Assembly (NCBI GenBank): GCA_933228895.1
Contig: OW121851.1
Span: 132,231,624-132,295,623, forward strand
From: Platycnemis pennipes
Lineage: Eukaryota; Arthropoda; Insecta; Odonata; Platycnemididae
Direction: 5' to 3'
DNA length: 64,000 nt
In this document: positions 34,901 through 45,315 of the stretch, piece by piece
Layout of the letters: every line of letters starts with the position of its first letter
Numbering within the stretch: the stretch's first letter is position 1
Made by a program: the position numbers and the translations under genes
The notes under the pieces: generated by a model
Database searches by the model: none
Told to the model about the DNA's origin: nothing
Seen by the model: only the letters and a program-made list of their open reading frames with translations

Positions 34901-36832
34901 GAAGTGTTTATTGAATATATCGGCCTTACTTGATACTGTCCCTCCACTAAGGTCTTAATAAATTTCAATATGAGATTGTTTCGGCGGCCAATTTTCTACC
35001 TAAGGAAGCCTTAAATGGTTAGCTAATAATATTGACCTTGGAAATATGGTGATGACCTTGGAATGCATCAATGTAAAACATCTATACATTTTAATGCTTA
35101 TGTTTGATGATTGCCGAACGGAGAACGAAATCAAATAGCGCAAAATCTTGTTTTTCTAACGTTCCATGTGGCTAGTTTTTTTAAATATTTTTTTATCAAA
35201 TATTTTTTAAAATCTTTTAAATTTAATTTATTGATAGAGTAGGTACCTTAAACTATTGACGGCATTTCATGCTCCTGTGTGGAAATGCTTCCCACATCGC
35301 TCGCGCATCCTTGCCCTGTGCGCAAATTACGTGCTTGCCCGTCTTCGAAGATCTTCGCTTACCCTCTTTCATTTCCCTGCTTATGCTCGAGGGTGCCCCT
35401 CCCCCTTCTCTCCCCCACCCTTCCCCCACTCTCCTCCTTAACGCCCCCCCTCCCAATTCCTTCCTCCTCCCCTATCGATCCCTCACGGGTCCTCTCCGAA
35501 TTGGCTTCCCTCCAGATGCGCTTTAATTCCGTGCGCCTCGCAGAAACCAAGGATTGCGATCAGAAAGAGAAAATCTGCGCCTGAAAAGATGACTATTGGG
35601 TAAGGATAAGGGTTAAGCGGAATGCGAGGGTAGTGCCTTCGTGGGGAGTGCTAAAAGCCTCTTTAGGGAGGTGTTTGTTGGGACGTTAAAACCTTTTCTG
35701 TGCCCTCGGTTTCAATTTCGTTGTCACGGTGGTAGAACTGCGTGCTGCTACGTCACCTACATACTATTTCAAGTCTCTGTCGCCGACCACTAACGTATAC
35801 CCATCAAATGTGCCTCGGTAAGGATTTTTTCAGATGGCCTCGTCATTTGCTCCATAATATGCCGGTTTGAGTATTTTTCCTTACTCTGGTTTCCATTAAC
35901 GCCTCGCTGGTTACACACTTTCATTCGGTTGAGATGATTTACATGAGCAGTTTCATAGGATTGTCTCACATGAACGGCTTACTTATTTATCGTTATTGAA
36001 CCAACCCATTTCTACTCGAACTAAATCTGAACACTTGGTGCTAGGATTGATTGAATAGTTAATGAATGAGACATTTTACTGTCATTTTAACTGCAAATAA
36101 CATGGATTTAGTGGATCACTATTATTTATTGAGCCTCGCTTTTAATGTGCTGTAAAGTCAATATTTTATGCAGACAAAAGCTGTTTTCAATCACATTTTA
36201 CCTCTCGTGTAATTGTTTGCTTATTATAGCTGTTTTACTTAAAATTTGGATCACGATATTGAGTTATATTTATATATTAGATGGGAAGGATACAGATGAA
36301 ATCTACTGTTACGTGATGACCCTATTCCGCAGCACATATGGTATTCCCCTGTCGCCAGAGAATTGGCACTGTCAGCGATGAACTTTACTCAGTACGAGTT
36401 GTGATTCATGACAGTCCTCTCAAAGTATTGGAAAGGAATCCGCCATTTTATGCTTCCATTCACTGTGATATCAAAAAGAGCTCGTGCACGACCGTATTAT
36501 GTATTCAATTTTACGAGAGTGAGGTTTTCGGAGATCAAGATGTTTTCTTTCCCCCTGCGAAAATCTTGAGCAGAATTTACGCAATGTCAACGGCTTCTTT
36601 CTTCCGAATCATATGCCTAGAGATATTGAGCTGAATTTATTTCATATTTTGTTTAGAGCTCAAAGATCACTCGATAAGAAACTAAAATATAGGACGAAAC
36701 AATATCCTGATATATTTGCAATTTTACGTCTCCAAAGGCGCTTAAATTTACTCCGTCCTCATTCCATTATTTTGTCACTCGATTCGAGGAAACGACTCAC
36801 ATACATCGTGTGATGTTTATGATGGAAAATAT
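31956..36832. other. Non-coding or unrecognised; GC islands 34.5 and 35.3 kb
   Basis: No gene is recognised. Frames at 32319-32865 and 33008-33364 lack domains. A GC-richer, pyrimidine-biased block lies at 35270-35530. A weak hammerhead-like core (CTGATGA, complement of 33687-33693) is discussed in the findings. Adjacent frames at about 36280-36815 have less biased composition than most (for example IELNLFHILFRAQRSLDKKL) and could be a decayed element, but I cannot assign them. Confidence 0.4.
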
Positions 36833-37399
36833 TAGGTTGTCCAAGTAGTACTGCTGCCAAGATCAGTGGCGTGCGCGAACTAAAAAAAATGCTACAACAT
36901 CGATTTGGCACCTACACGCGTGCGGCCAGTGAGGAGGAGAGCGTCCGCTTGATTTACACGATCCACGGACGCGGATAGTGGAAGATATTGCGGCTCACGA
37001 TGGAGGCGAAAAAGCAGTCGTAAACTTTTCTCGAACATCCAGATGGAGAGTTTTCATCTAAAGTGGAAGGGTTCCAGCATAGGGAATGGAGATAATCTTA
37101 GCAAACGCTGAAATATTTGCTCTATGCTAAAAGCTGGAAGTTACTATTTCTCGGGTACAAAATTGGAGATTCATGAGTGCTCTATGGGCCGGAGGTGAAT
37201 GATCAAGCCTTGTATTTTGCCATCAGATTAATGCAACCCCTTTCTCATCCGATTTAAAGTGCATCTGAATCCCTGAATTGAGCCAACAAATCATTAAATT
37301 GGCAGGGGAAACACTGTGCTCTTATGAAGCGAAACTGAGAGTGTGAACACCAAGCTGAAAGCATCTAACTGGCCTCTTATTGCGTGTTTACGATGAGAT
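36833..37399. other. Unassigned; possible mariner-type end at 36833
   Basis: TTAGGTTGTCCAAGTAGTA near 36833 resembles the terminal repeat of some mariner elements, preceded by TA. I found no matching inverted end or transposase frame downstream. The rest is unrecognised. Confidence 0.25.
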
Positions 37400-37462
37400 G
37401 ATAATAATTATGACTAGAAATGATGATTATGACTAAAAGTAGTGATTATTACTAGAAATGTT
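37400..37462. repeat. Short imperfect tandem repeat, about 20-bp unit
   Basis: ATTATGACTAGAAATGATG, ATTATGACTAAAAGTAGTG and ATTATTACTAGAAATG follow each other, giving about three units. A short, local slippage-type repeat. Confidence 0.8.
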
Positions 37463-37524
37463 TAACAACTTCCAACTCAATTCATTTTATCACTTCTGTC
37501 CTTTGCATTTGTAGTGATTTGATG

Positions 37525-38160
37525 ATCTATATCTACACAATACCCTGAAATTCACCATAAATGTGTGTGGTAGTGGGTGAATTCACACCAAACAAGCAGT
37601 ATATATCATGCATAAAAAAGATGAGTAATTATATTCTTGTCTACACTTCACGGTTTAAAAAAAACATATAAATAGTAAAGCAATTATGCTTAAACATGCT
37701 GTTAGTTGAGTTAGCTTAAAGTCATTATAGAAACATGCAACTTCCTATGGTGTTAGAAGGGGTAGAAAAGTATGGTGGTGTATGATTTTAGAAAATGGAA
37801 CAAGTCCTTATACCAACATGTAACTCTTCTATTCATTGATTTTATCAATACTCTTGGATATATTAACAGCTATTCATTTCTTTAATTGTACGGGGAAAGA
37901 AGAACATATTAAATCTGTGAGTTCGGCTATCAATTTCTATAACTTATGATTGTGGTCCAGTCTACCATAGTATTTCAGAGTTTACAAAATATATTTAACA
38001 ACATTAGTGAAAGTATTATCTTGGAATTTAGATAAGCGATTAAGCCTAAATTTCAACTACGGACTGGCAATGATTTCCATTTTAGTTCACCTAATAGACT
38101 GGTTACGCTAACATAGTTATCGTAACGTCCCTTTACAAATAATGCCAGTCTTCGCTGCAC
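37525..38160 (-). mobile_element. LINE family B 3' end, long subfamily, decayed
   Basis: The left border has ATCTACACAATACCCTG and GTGTGTGGTAGTGGGTGAAT. It extends about 630 bp in the same order as 41897-42540, including GCTGTTAGTTGAGTTA, GTCCAGTCTACCATAGTA and ATAGTTATCGTAACGTCC. The reverse transcriptase C-terminal frame seen in the better copies is broken by substitutions. Confidence 0.8.
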
Positions 38161-40102
38161 TCGTAATTACACGTATGATGGCTACTTCTTTTTTTGAGAT
38201 ATTTGTTGGTTACTGATAGATGGAGACGAGAGAACTTATTGAGGTCAGACTGAGATACCTTGACACAGTTGCTATGGAGTCACCAAAATGGATGGGCCCA
38301 TTGTGTGGTGCAGAGTGGGGAGGCACTCGTGAGTTCAAGGGCAGCTTCAACACGTCTTCAACGAGAGGAGAGAAAGCCTCTTCTTTCTCATCAGACCCAC
38401 TCAGCATAGTTTCATTTGATCACATTGGTGCAGGAGGTTCCTCGCTAGGTGAAGAGGACCTTCGAGGTTATTTCTGGTAGTGCAGGCTTCATACATGCTC
38501 TGCGCTCGAACCATCCAATTGTGTGAATCATGCTTTTCACTCCATGGATCAAAAACAATCGCGTTCTGTAATAGTTATTCCTTAAAATTTCCTCTGAGCT
38601 CTGACGCCTATTGGTTTCAGTAGTACAGTTGAAAAATTGGAGAAAGAAATATCCTTTTAATAAATAGTGAATGTAATGAAGGTAGCGCAAGATTGAACTA
38701 TTTTATTGAGTAGATATTTCAGTTTCATAGGAGCAACTTTTCCTTTACTATTTCATCACATCCTAGAAAATTGTTTTTTTTATTAATAGTCTTAAAATAA
38801 TTCTTTCTTCTACCTCAGTGTTGAGTCTGTCTGTCGGAAAGATATGGTAGGTCTAATGACTGGAATAGTTATTTACATATTATAAAATAGAATCGCATTG
38901 CAATTAATCGAGACACTTTAAACCGATGATGAAACGGCTTACGCTTGTCGAGTCGAATGTAGAGATATTTCTGTCGTGAAAGTAATATTTATTCTATCTT
39001 AGACATCTTCTTCGTGCCCATGCACTAACTTTCAAGTTATTTCAAATCGCAAAATTCGGTATCATGACTAAATGGATAAAATGTCGGTGGTGAAACCTCC
39101 ACCTAAGTTATAGTCTTTTGAGTTTGAGTAAATTGAGCATTTTACTGAAAATCGTAAGTTCTACTGTAAGGATTACTGGATGGAGATAGGAAAGAGTGAT
39201 ACCCCAATTATAAGTTTATCACCTCTGGGAATGCTATTAATATATATGTGGACTATATATTAGATGCTATTTATGTAGACGGACACGCACTATAGTCCTC
39301 GCGAAATACCTTTTTCCCATATAAACTGTGATCATAATGTCCTTTCCCATATACAGTCGTTTACAGCTGATCGCCCACGACTAATCAACATCCTGTCTTA
39401 AGGTATTCTCTTGACACAAGAGGAAACAAAAATGAAATTGGCATTTTCGCTTCCATTTTCAAAGAATGGATCTCTATGGAGCTGGCTTGTGGGAATAGAC
39501 ACAAACAAGTTGATCCAAAAACATGCCCCAGCGGTGGAGTAAAAAACATAAAACCTACCGTAGGGTATTGGGGAGAGGGGGAGAATTTGGGTTTGTCGTT
39601 TATATGCCCTTGGTGCGCTGAGATTGGAGGAATGCGGACTGGAGGGGGGGAAGCAGGCGAGTCGAAGGGGGTGCACACCCTTGGAATGGCAATCACGGGG
39701 ACACCATCCCAGGGGGAGTACGGCGGTTGCCGGTGAATACAGTGCACCCTAACGATGAAGGCAAGCAGAAGGAGAAGAGATGGGTGGGTCACGGGCGGGG
39801 GCAACTGTGACTCCGGATATCCGCTTGGAATTTCTTAATGAGAGACCAGAATGTGGGGAGCAGAATGAGATGATGGAAGAGAAAACAGAGGATGGTCCGG
39901 TGTGAGTATTATTGGCGAGTGAGGGGCACAAAGAGTTGGTAGGGAAGAGGGCAGGTGGTCAGAGGTGCAATTGACATCCTTCCCTGAAGATGCAATGCTC
40001 TCGCGGAACAGTAGACTGGTCGAAACATCCACACTGAGAATTTTCAGATTCTTACTCTTTCTGCGAGAGTTTTATCTATTCCACTCACGTTTTAAATTGA
40101 AA
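38161..40102. other. Non-coding; GC-rich patch 39.45-39.95 kb
   Basis: No gene is recognised. The 139-codon - frame at 39385-39804 is Pro/Ser rich and overlaps + frames in a GC-rich patch, so it is probably chance. Confidence 0.4.
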
Positions 40103-40115
40103 CTTAATAGTCTTG

Positions 40116-40455
40116 GTTGGTTGGTTGGTTATTTAGGGGAGGCGACCGACAGCTGAGGTCATTTGCGCCATATAGGATAGGTAGATAATCGGGTAATGGT
40201 AGGAGTTTTTTAGGGAACGGAGGAAGGGTGGAGAGAAACCCGGCGTCGGCATTACACCTCAGCTTAACGAAAGGCGCCAAGGGGACCGCGACTTAACGTC
40301 CCATCCGACGGACGGAGAACTGTACTTGAAATGCCCTCCACTAGGCACTCAAGTGGGGACTGGTTTTCCACTGAAAAATCCGCCAATGCCGGGAATCGAA
40401 CCCGGGCCCTCGGGATGGGAGGCCAGTACTCTAGCCACCACACCAACCCGATCCC
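40116..40455 (-). mobile_element. tRNA-derived SINE, family A, youngest copy
   Basis: A 340-bp insertion is flanked by CTTAATAGTCTTG at 40103-40115 and 40456-40468, a perfect 13-bp target duplication. On the - strand it starts GGGATCGGGTTGGTGTGG, has an A-box-like GGTGGCTAGAGTACTGG and a B box GGTTCGATTCCC, and ends with an AACCAACCAACC tail. It is the best reference for the family in this window and shows what the copy at 22682 looked like before its insertion. Confidence 0.95.
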
Positions 40456-40468
40456 CTTAATAGTCTTG

Positions 40469-41896
40469 AAAAGCTTTCATTCTTAGGGTTTCCATGCCTT
40501 TATATTTTGGCTTGGTTCACGGTCAGTGCATACTGAGAAATCTTGTACTTTCACTATAGTCTATTGCATTTGCGTAGTTAAATTGATTGGATGTATTGAC
40601 TAATATATTCACTGTTTTGCTACACACTACAATGCAATGGAAGATCGTTAACCGTCTGTCCCTACTGTCCTTTCTTTACCTTTGATTAATGAGAATAATA
40701 AAATATCTGTAGTCTACTATGAAGTATTTCATTACTTTACTTTGCTGCGAATATCTTCCCAGCACCTCTATTGTTATCGGAGGCCTTAAATGCCGTCACA
40801 GCCCTCAATGACAGGCTCAAACACATCTTAGGTCCTTCTTCTTTGATAAGATTTCAAACGTGGTATGTGAAAGTGGCATATCAGCTGTATGAAATTTTCA
40901 ACGCCACGATAGAATAAATCCGATGAATTTTGCAAGAGAGTATATTATAACCCGGCTGAAGTTTTGGGTTTTTTTGAATTACAAGACAATATGATACATC
41001 TCTGTTCATAATGATTGTAAAAACCTCTTTATCGCTTACGTATTTTCGGTGTAATATCTCAACTATTCTCCTAATTTTATTGCTGCTCTGATATTTAAGT
41101 ATGAGTTAATATCCTGTTGTAACATTTTTTTTGTTCTTTGAACAGACATTCCTGTCACTTAAAATGGGGTTTCGTATGTGATTTAATTATGCTTAGCAAT
41201 TGATCTTAAGCATGCACTACAATTTCAATCCATTCTCCTAGTCATACAAGCTACGCTGGCATGATTGCTATTTACACTCGTAAAGAGGGAAATTGTCATC
41301 CAGCATTTCATTCATGCGAATAAAGAAGCATTCAGATTATTAATATCCATTGAAGTTTTTTCTCGATCGTAGTAGATAACTGCATTTTTTGTGGGCCATC
41401 ATGGGCCTTTTCCCTCGTTCCCCTCATCGGGTGTACTCGTATTCTTTGCCTCGTGAAATATACGATTGATTCGAGATCGTCATGGTCATAAATTCCTCTC
41501 AGAAAAAAAAAGCGGCTGGAATTGGTAGGAACTTAGCCTAAGAGCTGTCAGAATGGGAATGCTGGGGAAGGCGGGTCGTGGCAGAGAGAATGAGATGCCT
41601 AATCACTTTCGTAAAGTATGTTTGGGTTTACTTGTGCGTCGACGACTAAGTTCACTAGTACCACGCGCAATCCAATTGCGTCATAAAAATATTTTTTGTC
41701 TCAATTAAAAAAAATATTGTCTCATTTAATTTTTGTCTCAGTTTAAGTTGAATATTATGAATAAGTAAAAACAAATGTTATGCATTACATTGAGTTTAAA
41801 AGGCCAGTTTTCCTGATAAAAACTGTGACACAGCTTAGGTATCATGGTCATCGCCTAGAACGTATTCTAGGCCTTCCCTGATGCGTAGCCGGTACT
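40469..41896. other. Non-coding, AT-rich
   Basis: No gene is recognised. Three TTGTCTCA units lie close together at about 41696-41740, a minor local repeat. Confidence 0.45.
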
Positions 41897-42540
41897 TGTC
41901 ATCTACATCTACATCCACATAGTACCCTCCAAGCCACCTCAAAGGTGTGTGGCAGGGGGTGAATTCTCACCAAACATGCACTACATATCATGCATTTAAA
42001 AGGATTAGTATTAATATGTTAGTCTACACTGCAATATTTAAAAAGATAAAAATAGCAAACTAGGCATGCAAAAACGTGCTGTTAGTTGGGTTACCTTCAA
42101 GTCCTTGCTCCAACATGCAACTACCTATGCTATCTATTGCTACGCTCGTATTGGATATATTTACCGTTATTCATATCCCTAATTGTACGATGAAAAAAGG
42201 ACATTTTGAATCTGTCAGTTTGGCAATCAATTTCTCTGATTTTGTAATTATCGTCCAGTCTACAATACTAAGTTGGGGTTCGCAAAATATTTTTAACGTC
42301 ATCACTGAAAATATTATCTTGGAATTTATTTAGGAGATTAAGTCTAAATTTCAACCTGCGATCTGGCAATGATTCCCATTTTAATTCATTTAATATACTG
42401 GTTACGCTAATATAGTTATCGTATCGTCCTTTTACAAATCCTGCCGATCTTTGCTGCACACGTTCAAGTTCGTTATTTAGACCGATTTCTTAAGGATCCC
42501 TACACTGGCAGCATATTCCAAATGAGGTCTAACAAGGGAG
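41897..42540 (-). mobile_element. LINE family B 3' end with reverse transcriptase C-term
   Basis: The 3' tail at the left (CATCTACATCTACATCCACA) precedes the family hallmark. On the - strand the coding part reads LVRPHLEYAASVG, then, after a frame change, VQQRSAGFVKGRYDNYISV, TSILNELKWESLPDRRLKF and RLNLLNKFQDNIFSDDVKN, followed by CQTDRFKMSFFHRTIRDMN. This is the end of a CR1/Jockey/L2-type reverse transcriptase polyprotein. It is 5'-truncated, and frameshifts and a stop near 42490 make it non-functional. Confidence 0.88.
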
Positions 42541-42695
42541 AAGTAGCATGAGGTGTCATATAATGTAGTAGTCATGAGGTGTCGCACATTAAGAAGGCAG
42601 TCACAATCACCGCATCGAGGTGGCGTCTTCTCTTCAATGAAGAGGTATGAGTGGGTCAGCGCGCAGTACCCGATTCTCAGTCGCGCAAGGACTCC
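42541..42695 (-). pseudogene. LINE C-terminal fragment, CxxC motif
   Basis: On the - strand LTHSYLFIEEKTPPRCGDCD is followed by CLLNVRHLMTT. THxYLF...PPxCxxC...LxVxHLM matches the end of R1/Jockey/I-type retrotransposon polyproteins, as at 29170. It abuts the family B copy, so two different LINE fragments lie back to back. Confidence 0.7.
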
Positions 42696-43826
42696 CTACG
42701 ACTCCTCCCCAACAATCATCGTCACCCGTGAGAAACAAGGATGAATGTGGGGAACTTGGGCGCGAGGAGGGTTCGTAAATGAGCAGGCTCTCTCCGGAGT
42801 GGAAGAGGGAACGGAGTGATTGTCGGCGTTGACAGGGGGCACCGTGGCGCTCATCTCGCCCGCAAGAGGGCGCGGATCGTCGGGGACACCCTCGGACACT
42901 CACCGGGGGATGGTCGGAATCGTCGCGGGAAAGAGGGGGGGTGTCGGAGGTGATTTGGAGTGGGCAGGGAGAATTTTAGGGGGCTGCGGGATGGGGGGCA
43001 GTGTTAGGGCAAGACTAGATACCTGGAGAACGATTCGGAACGCTGCGGGGAGAGGTATTCTCTCTCCCTTCCTCTCCTTGCTCGGGTCGTTGTTTTCCAC
43101 GCAGGTGCGAGGGTAGAGCGATGACGAATGGGGCTCGCAGGTGTCACGTGTTACTTCCTGAAATCCTTCTCCCCCACCCCAACCCACTCAGAGCTCCACC
43201 TTCCACCTCAATGCATATAACGTTCTCCCCCACCCCTACCAACTCCCGAAAAATTATATCTCCTCTCTCTCCCCCTTGGTCACCCCATCGGCTCCACCCT
43301 TCCAGCACTCCCCCTCCTTGTGTACTCTTCCACGGCCCCTCCCCCTGACCCCATCCATCCCTTTTGAAATTATGTGGGTCAATGGGAACGGGGCGAGTGG
43401 GGACGGGGCTTCCTTTATTCTCTGCCCTCCACCTTTGCCATCATCCCCGGGAAATATAGCCTCCATCCCTCAATGCTCCCCCCGTCTCCACAGTGTGTCC
43501 CATCCCCCGTTCCATTCTCTCGCGTCCCCCGACCGCGTTCCTCCGTCCCTCTATTCATCGCTGTCCCCTTCCGGGCACTCTCCCTCGATCCCCCTCTCGC
43601 ATCCCTCCTTCCTTTCCACGGGATAAATGAACGAGCAGCTTATCTTTCCTCTCGAGACGTCCGCCTGTGCCTCCTTTCGAGCGTTGACTCCTTCTGCTCT
43701 CAAACGTGCGTTTGTGCGAATTTCTTTTCATTATAGATCAATGAAACAACTTCGGCCGTCACATGGTGGAATTTTTCCATGATTGAAAATTAGAATAAAC
43801 TTTGTAATTTTCCACACGTTTTTAAT
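42696..43826. other. GC-rich island, strongly pyrimidine-biased
   Basis: No gene is recognised. The first part (42770-43120) is G-rich on the + strand and the second (43150-43620) is C/T-rich, giving a strand-asymmetry switch. Overlapping open frames up to 120 codons exist in several frames on both strands and show only Pro/Ser-rich composition. Confidence 0.5.
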
Positions 43827-44470
43827 CATCATCATCAAAGAACAACAATCCTAGGATTGGTTTGACGCAGCCCTCCACTCGATTCTTCTATTGGCCAACC
43901 TCTTCAAATTAACGTAGTTCCTCTCTTTCACGTCCTTTACGACCTGGTCTATGTAACTCATACGAGGCCTGCCTTTTCCATTCTTCCCGTTCACTCATCC
44001 TTCGACGATTGTCTTCATCTTGTCTTAAGATGTGGCCGATTAAGCTGTCCCGGTCTTCTTTTTATAGTTTTCAGCAGACTTCTCTTTTCTTCCACTTTTC
44101 TTAGGATTTCTTCATTTGCCACTCGGTCGATCCATTTAATCTTCATCATTCTTCGATAGCACCATATTTTGAATGCTTCCACCCTTTTCTTCTCCGCTGC
44201 TGTCATCGTCCATGCCTCACTTCCGTAAAGAAACATGCTCCAGATATACATTTTGATGAATTGCTTCCTTACTTCTAAGCTTGTATTTCCAGCTTTAAGT
44301 AAATTCTTCTTTTGATAGAATGCCCTCTTTGCCTGGGCTATTCAACTCACTATTTCTTTCTTACTTCGTTCATCGTTGGTTACTCTGCTTCCCAGGTAAC
44401 AAAACTCTTTCACCTCTTCCAGTTTTCATAGTATAACGTTGGTTTTGGCATCCTCTCTCTTGCTGCACAG
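43827..44470 (-). mobile_element. LINE 3' end, longest RTE-like copy
   Basis: On the - strand this reads EEVKEFCYLGSRVTNDERSK, IAQAKRAFYQKKNLLKAG, MYIWSMFLYGSEAWTMTAAE, IWCYRRMMKIKWIDRVANEE and ILRKVEEKRSLLKT. The frame then breaks and ends near CCAATCCTAGGATTG with an ATGATGATGAT tail at 43827. It has the C-terminal layout of RTE-like reverse transcriptase proteins. In-frame stops show it is dead. It abuts the hammerhead-like motif at 44497. Confidence 0.9.
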
Positions 44471-44496
44471 CAATATCTTAGTTTTCTACGTTTTTA

Positions 44497-44545
44497 ATAA
44501 CCAACTAGTTTCAACACTCACGTGTCATCATCAGGGACTAAAATT
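44497..44545 (-). ncRNA. Hammerhead-ribozyme-like motif, Penelope type
   Basis: On the - strand CTGATGA (complement of 44528-44534) is followed by one extra U, a 5-bp stem II GACAC/GTGTT closed by GTGA, then GAAAC (complement of 44508-44512). A very short stem III (AC/GT around TA) and a GUU triplet follow. All core positions of CUGANGA and GAAA are present. The tiny stem III is characteristic of hammerheads known from Penelope-like retroelements, which may act as dimers. Stem I pairing is weak here (two strong pairs), so self-cleavage is uncertain. Confidence 0.6.
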
Positions 44546-44979
44546 TTTGAGCATTGGGAAGGCCTTAAATAGTTCACTGTGGTGGGGGGGTATGTCTCTT
44601 TACGAAGGGGAAGGAATTTGAGGGAGCGCTTAGGTATAAACCGGTTGGAGGTTAAGATGGAAGGGAAGTGAGGCATGGGGCTACATCATAGGAAAGGAAT
44701 ATATATTGGAGGTTAGGTCAAATTTTAACATTGTGGCGAATAATGGGGTATACCAGAGCAAGTGGTCAACGGGGAACATTTAAAATCCGTCAAATCATTT
44801 AAAAGCAAAATATCGGGTGAGCACCGTCGTTATACGATTTCGAATTTCTCCAAAAAGTCAAGTTTAAAACCTATATCCTGTAAGACTTGAAGTTTGAAGT
44901 TTCCCCTTTTTGAAGTTTCTTTTCATTAGATGCGAAGAAACCACGTTATTATGGATCCTATCAGTGTGTTAAAATGAAA
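44546..44979. other. Probable Penelope-like flank, otherwise unassigned
   Basis: This follows the hammerhead-like motif and includes GGGAAGGCCTTAAATAG and a G-run near 44585. It may be part of the same element's terminal repeat, but no protein-coding part is recognised. Confidence 0.3.
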
Positions 44980-45315
44980 CACGGAATCGAGGTAGTGTGG
45001 TGGTTAGAATGCTTGTCTTCCAAGCACGAAGACCCGGGTTCTTATCCCGGTTCTGGCAGATTTTTCATTGGTATACGAGTTTTACTGATGCACGTAGAGT
45101 ACTTTGTGGGGAGTAGTTTGAGTACAGTGATCCGTCCTTGGGATGGGACGTTAAGCTGTGGTCCCCTTGGCGTCTTAACAGAATTGTAATGCCGACGCCG
45201 AGTGTCTCTTCACCCTGTCTTCCGTTCCCTCAAAACTCCTTCCTTTAACCCGTTACCCACTCGTATTCTCTGAAGAAAATGTCCTCAGCTGTCAGTCGAC
45301 TATCCCAATTAAGTG
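44980..45315 (+). mobile_element. tRNA-derived SINE, family A subtype, diverged
   Basis: GTGGTGGTTAGAATGC resembles an A box, and GGGTTCTTATCCCGG is a degenerate B box. The body has GGGATGGGACGTTAAGC, GTGGTCCCCTTGGCG and CTCAGCTGTCAGTCG in family order. The anticodon-side sequence (TGTCTTCCAAGCACGAAGACCC) suggests a different tRNA-like head from the main family. The description is limited by divergence. Confidence 0.8.

Noticed and set aside
36833..36860. Mariner-type terminal repeat look-alike
   Set aside because: No matching inverted end and no transposase frame; a single short resemblance is not enough for an element call.
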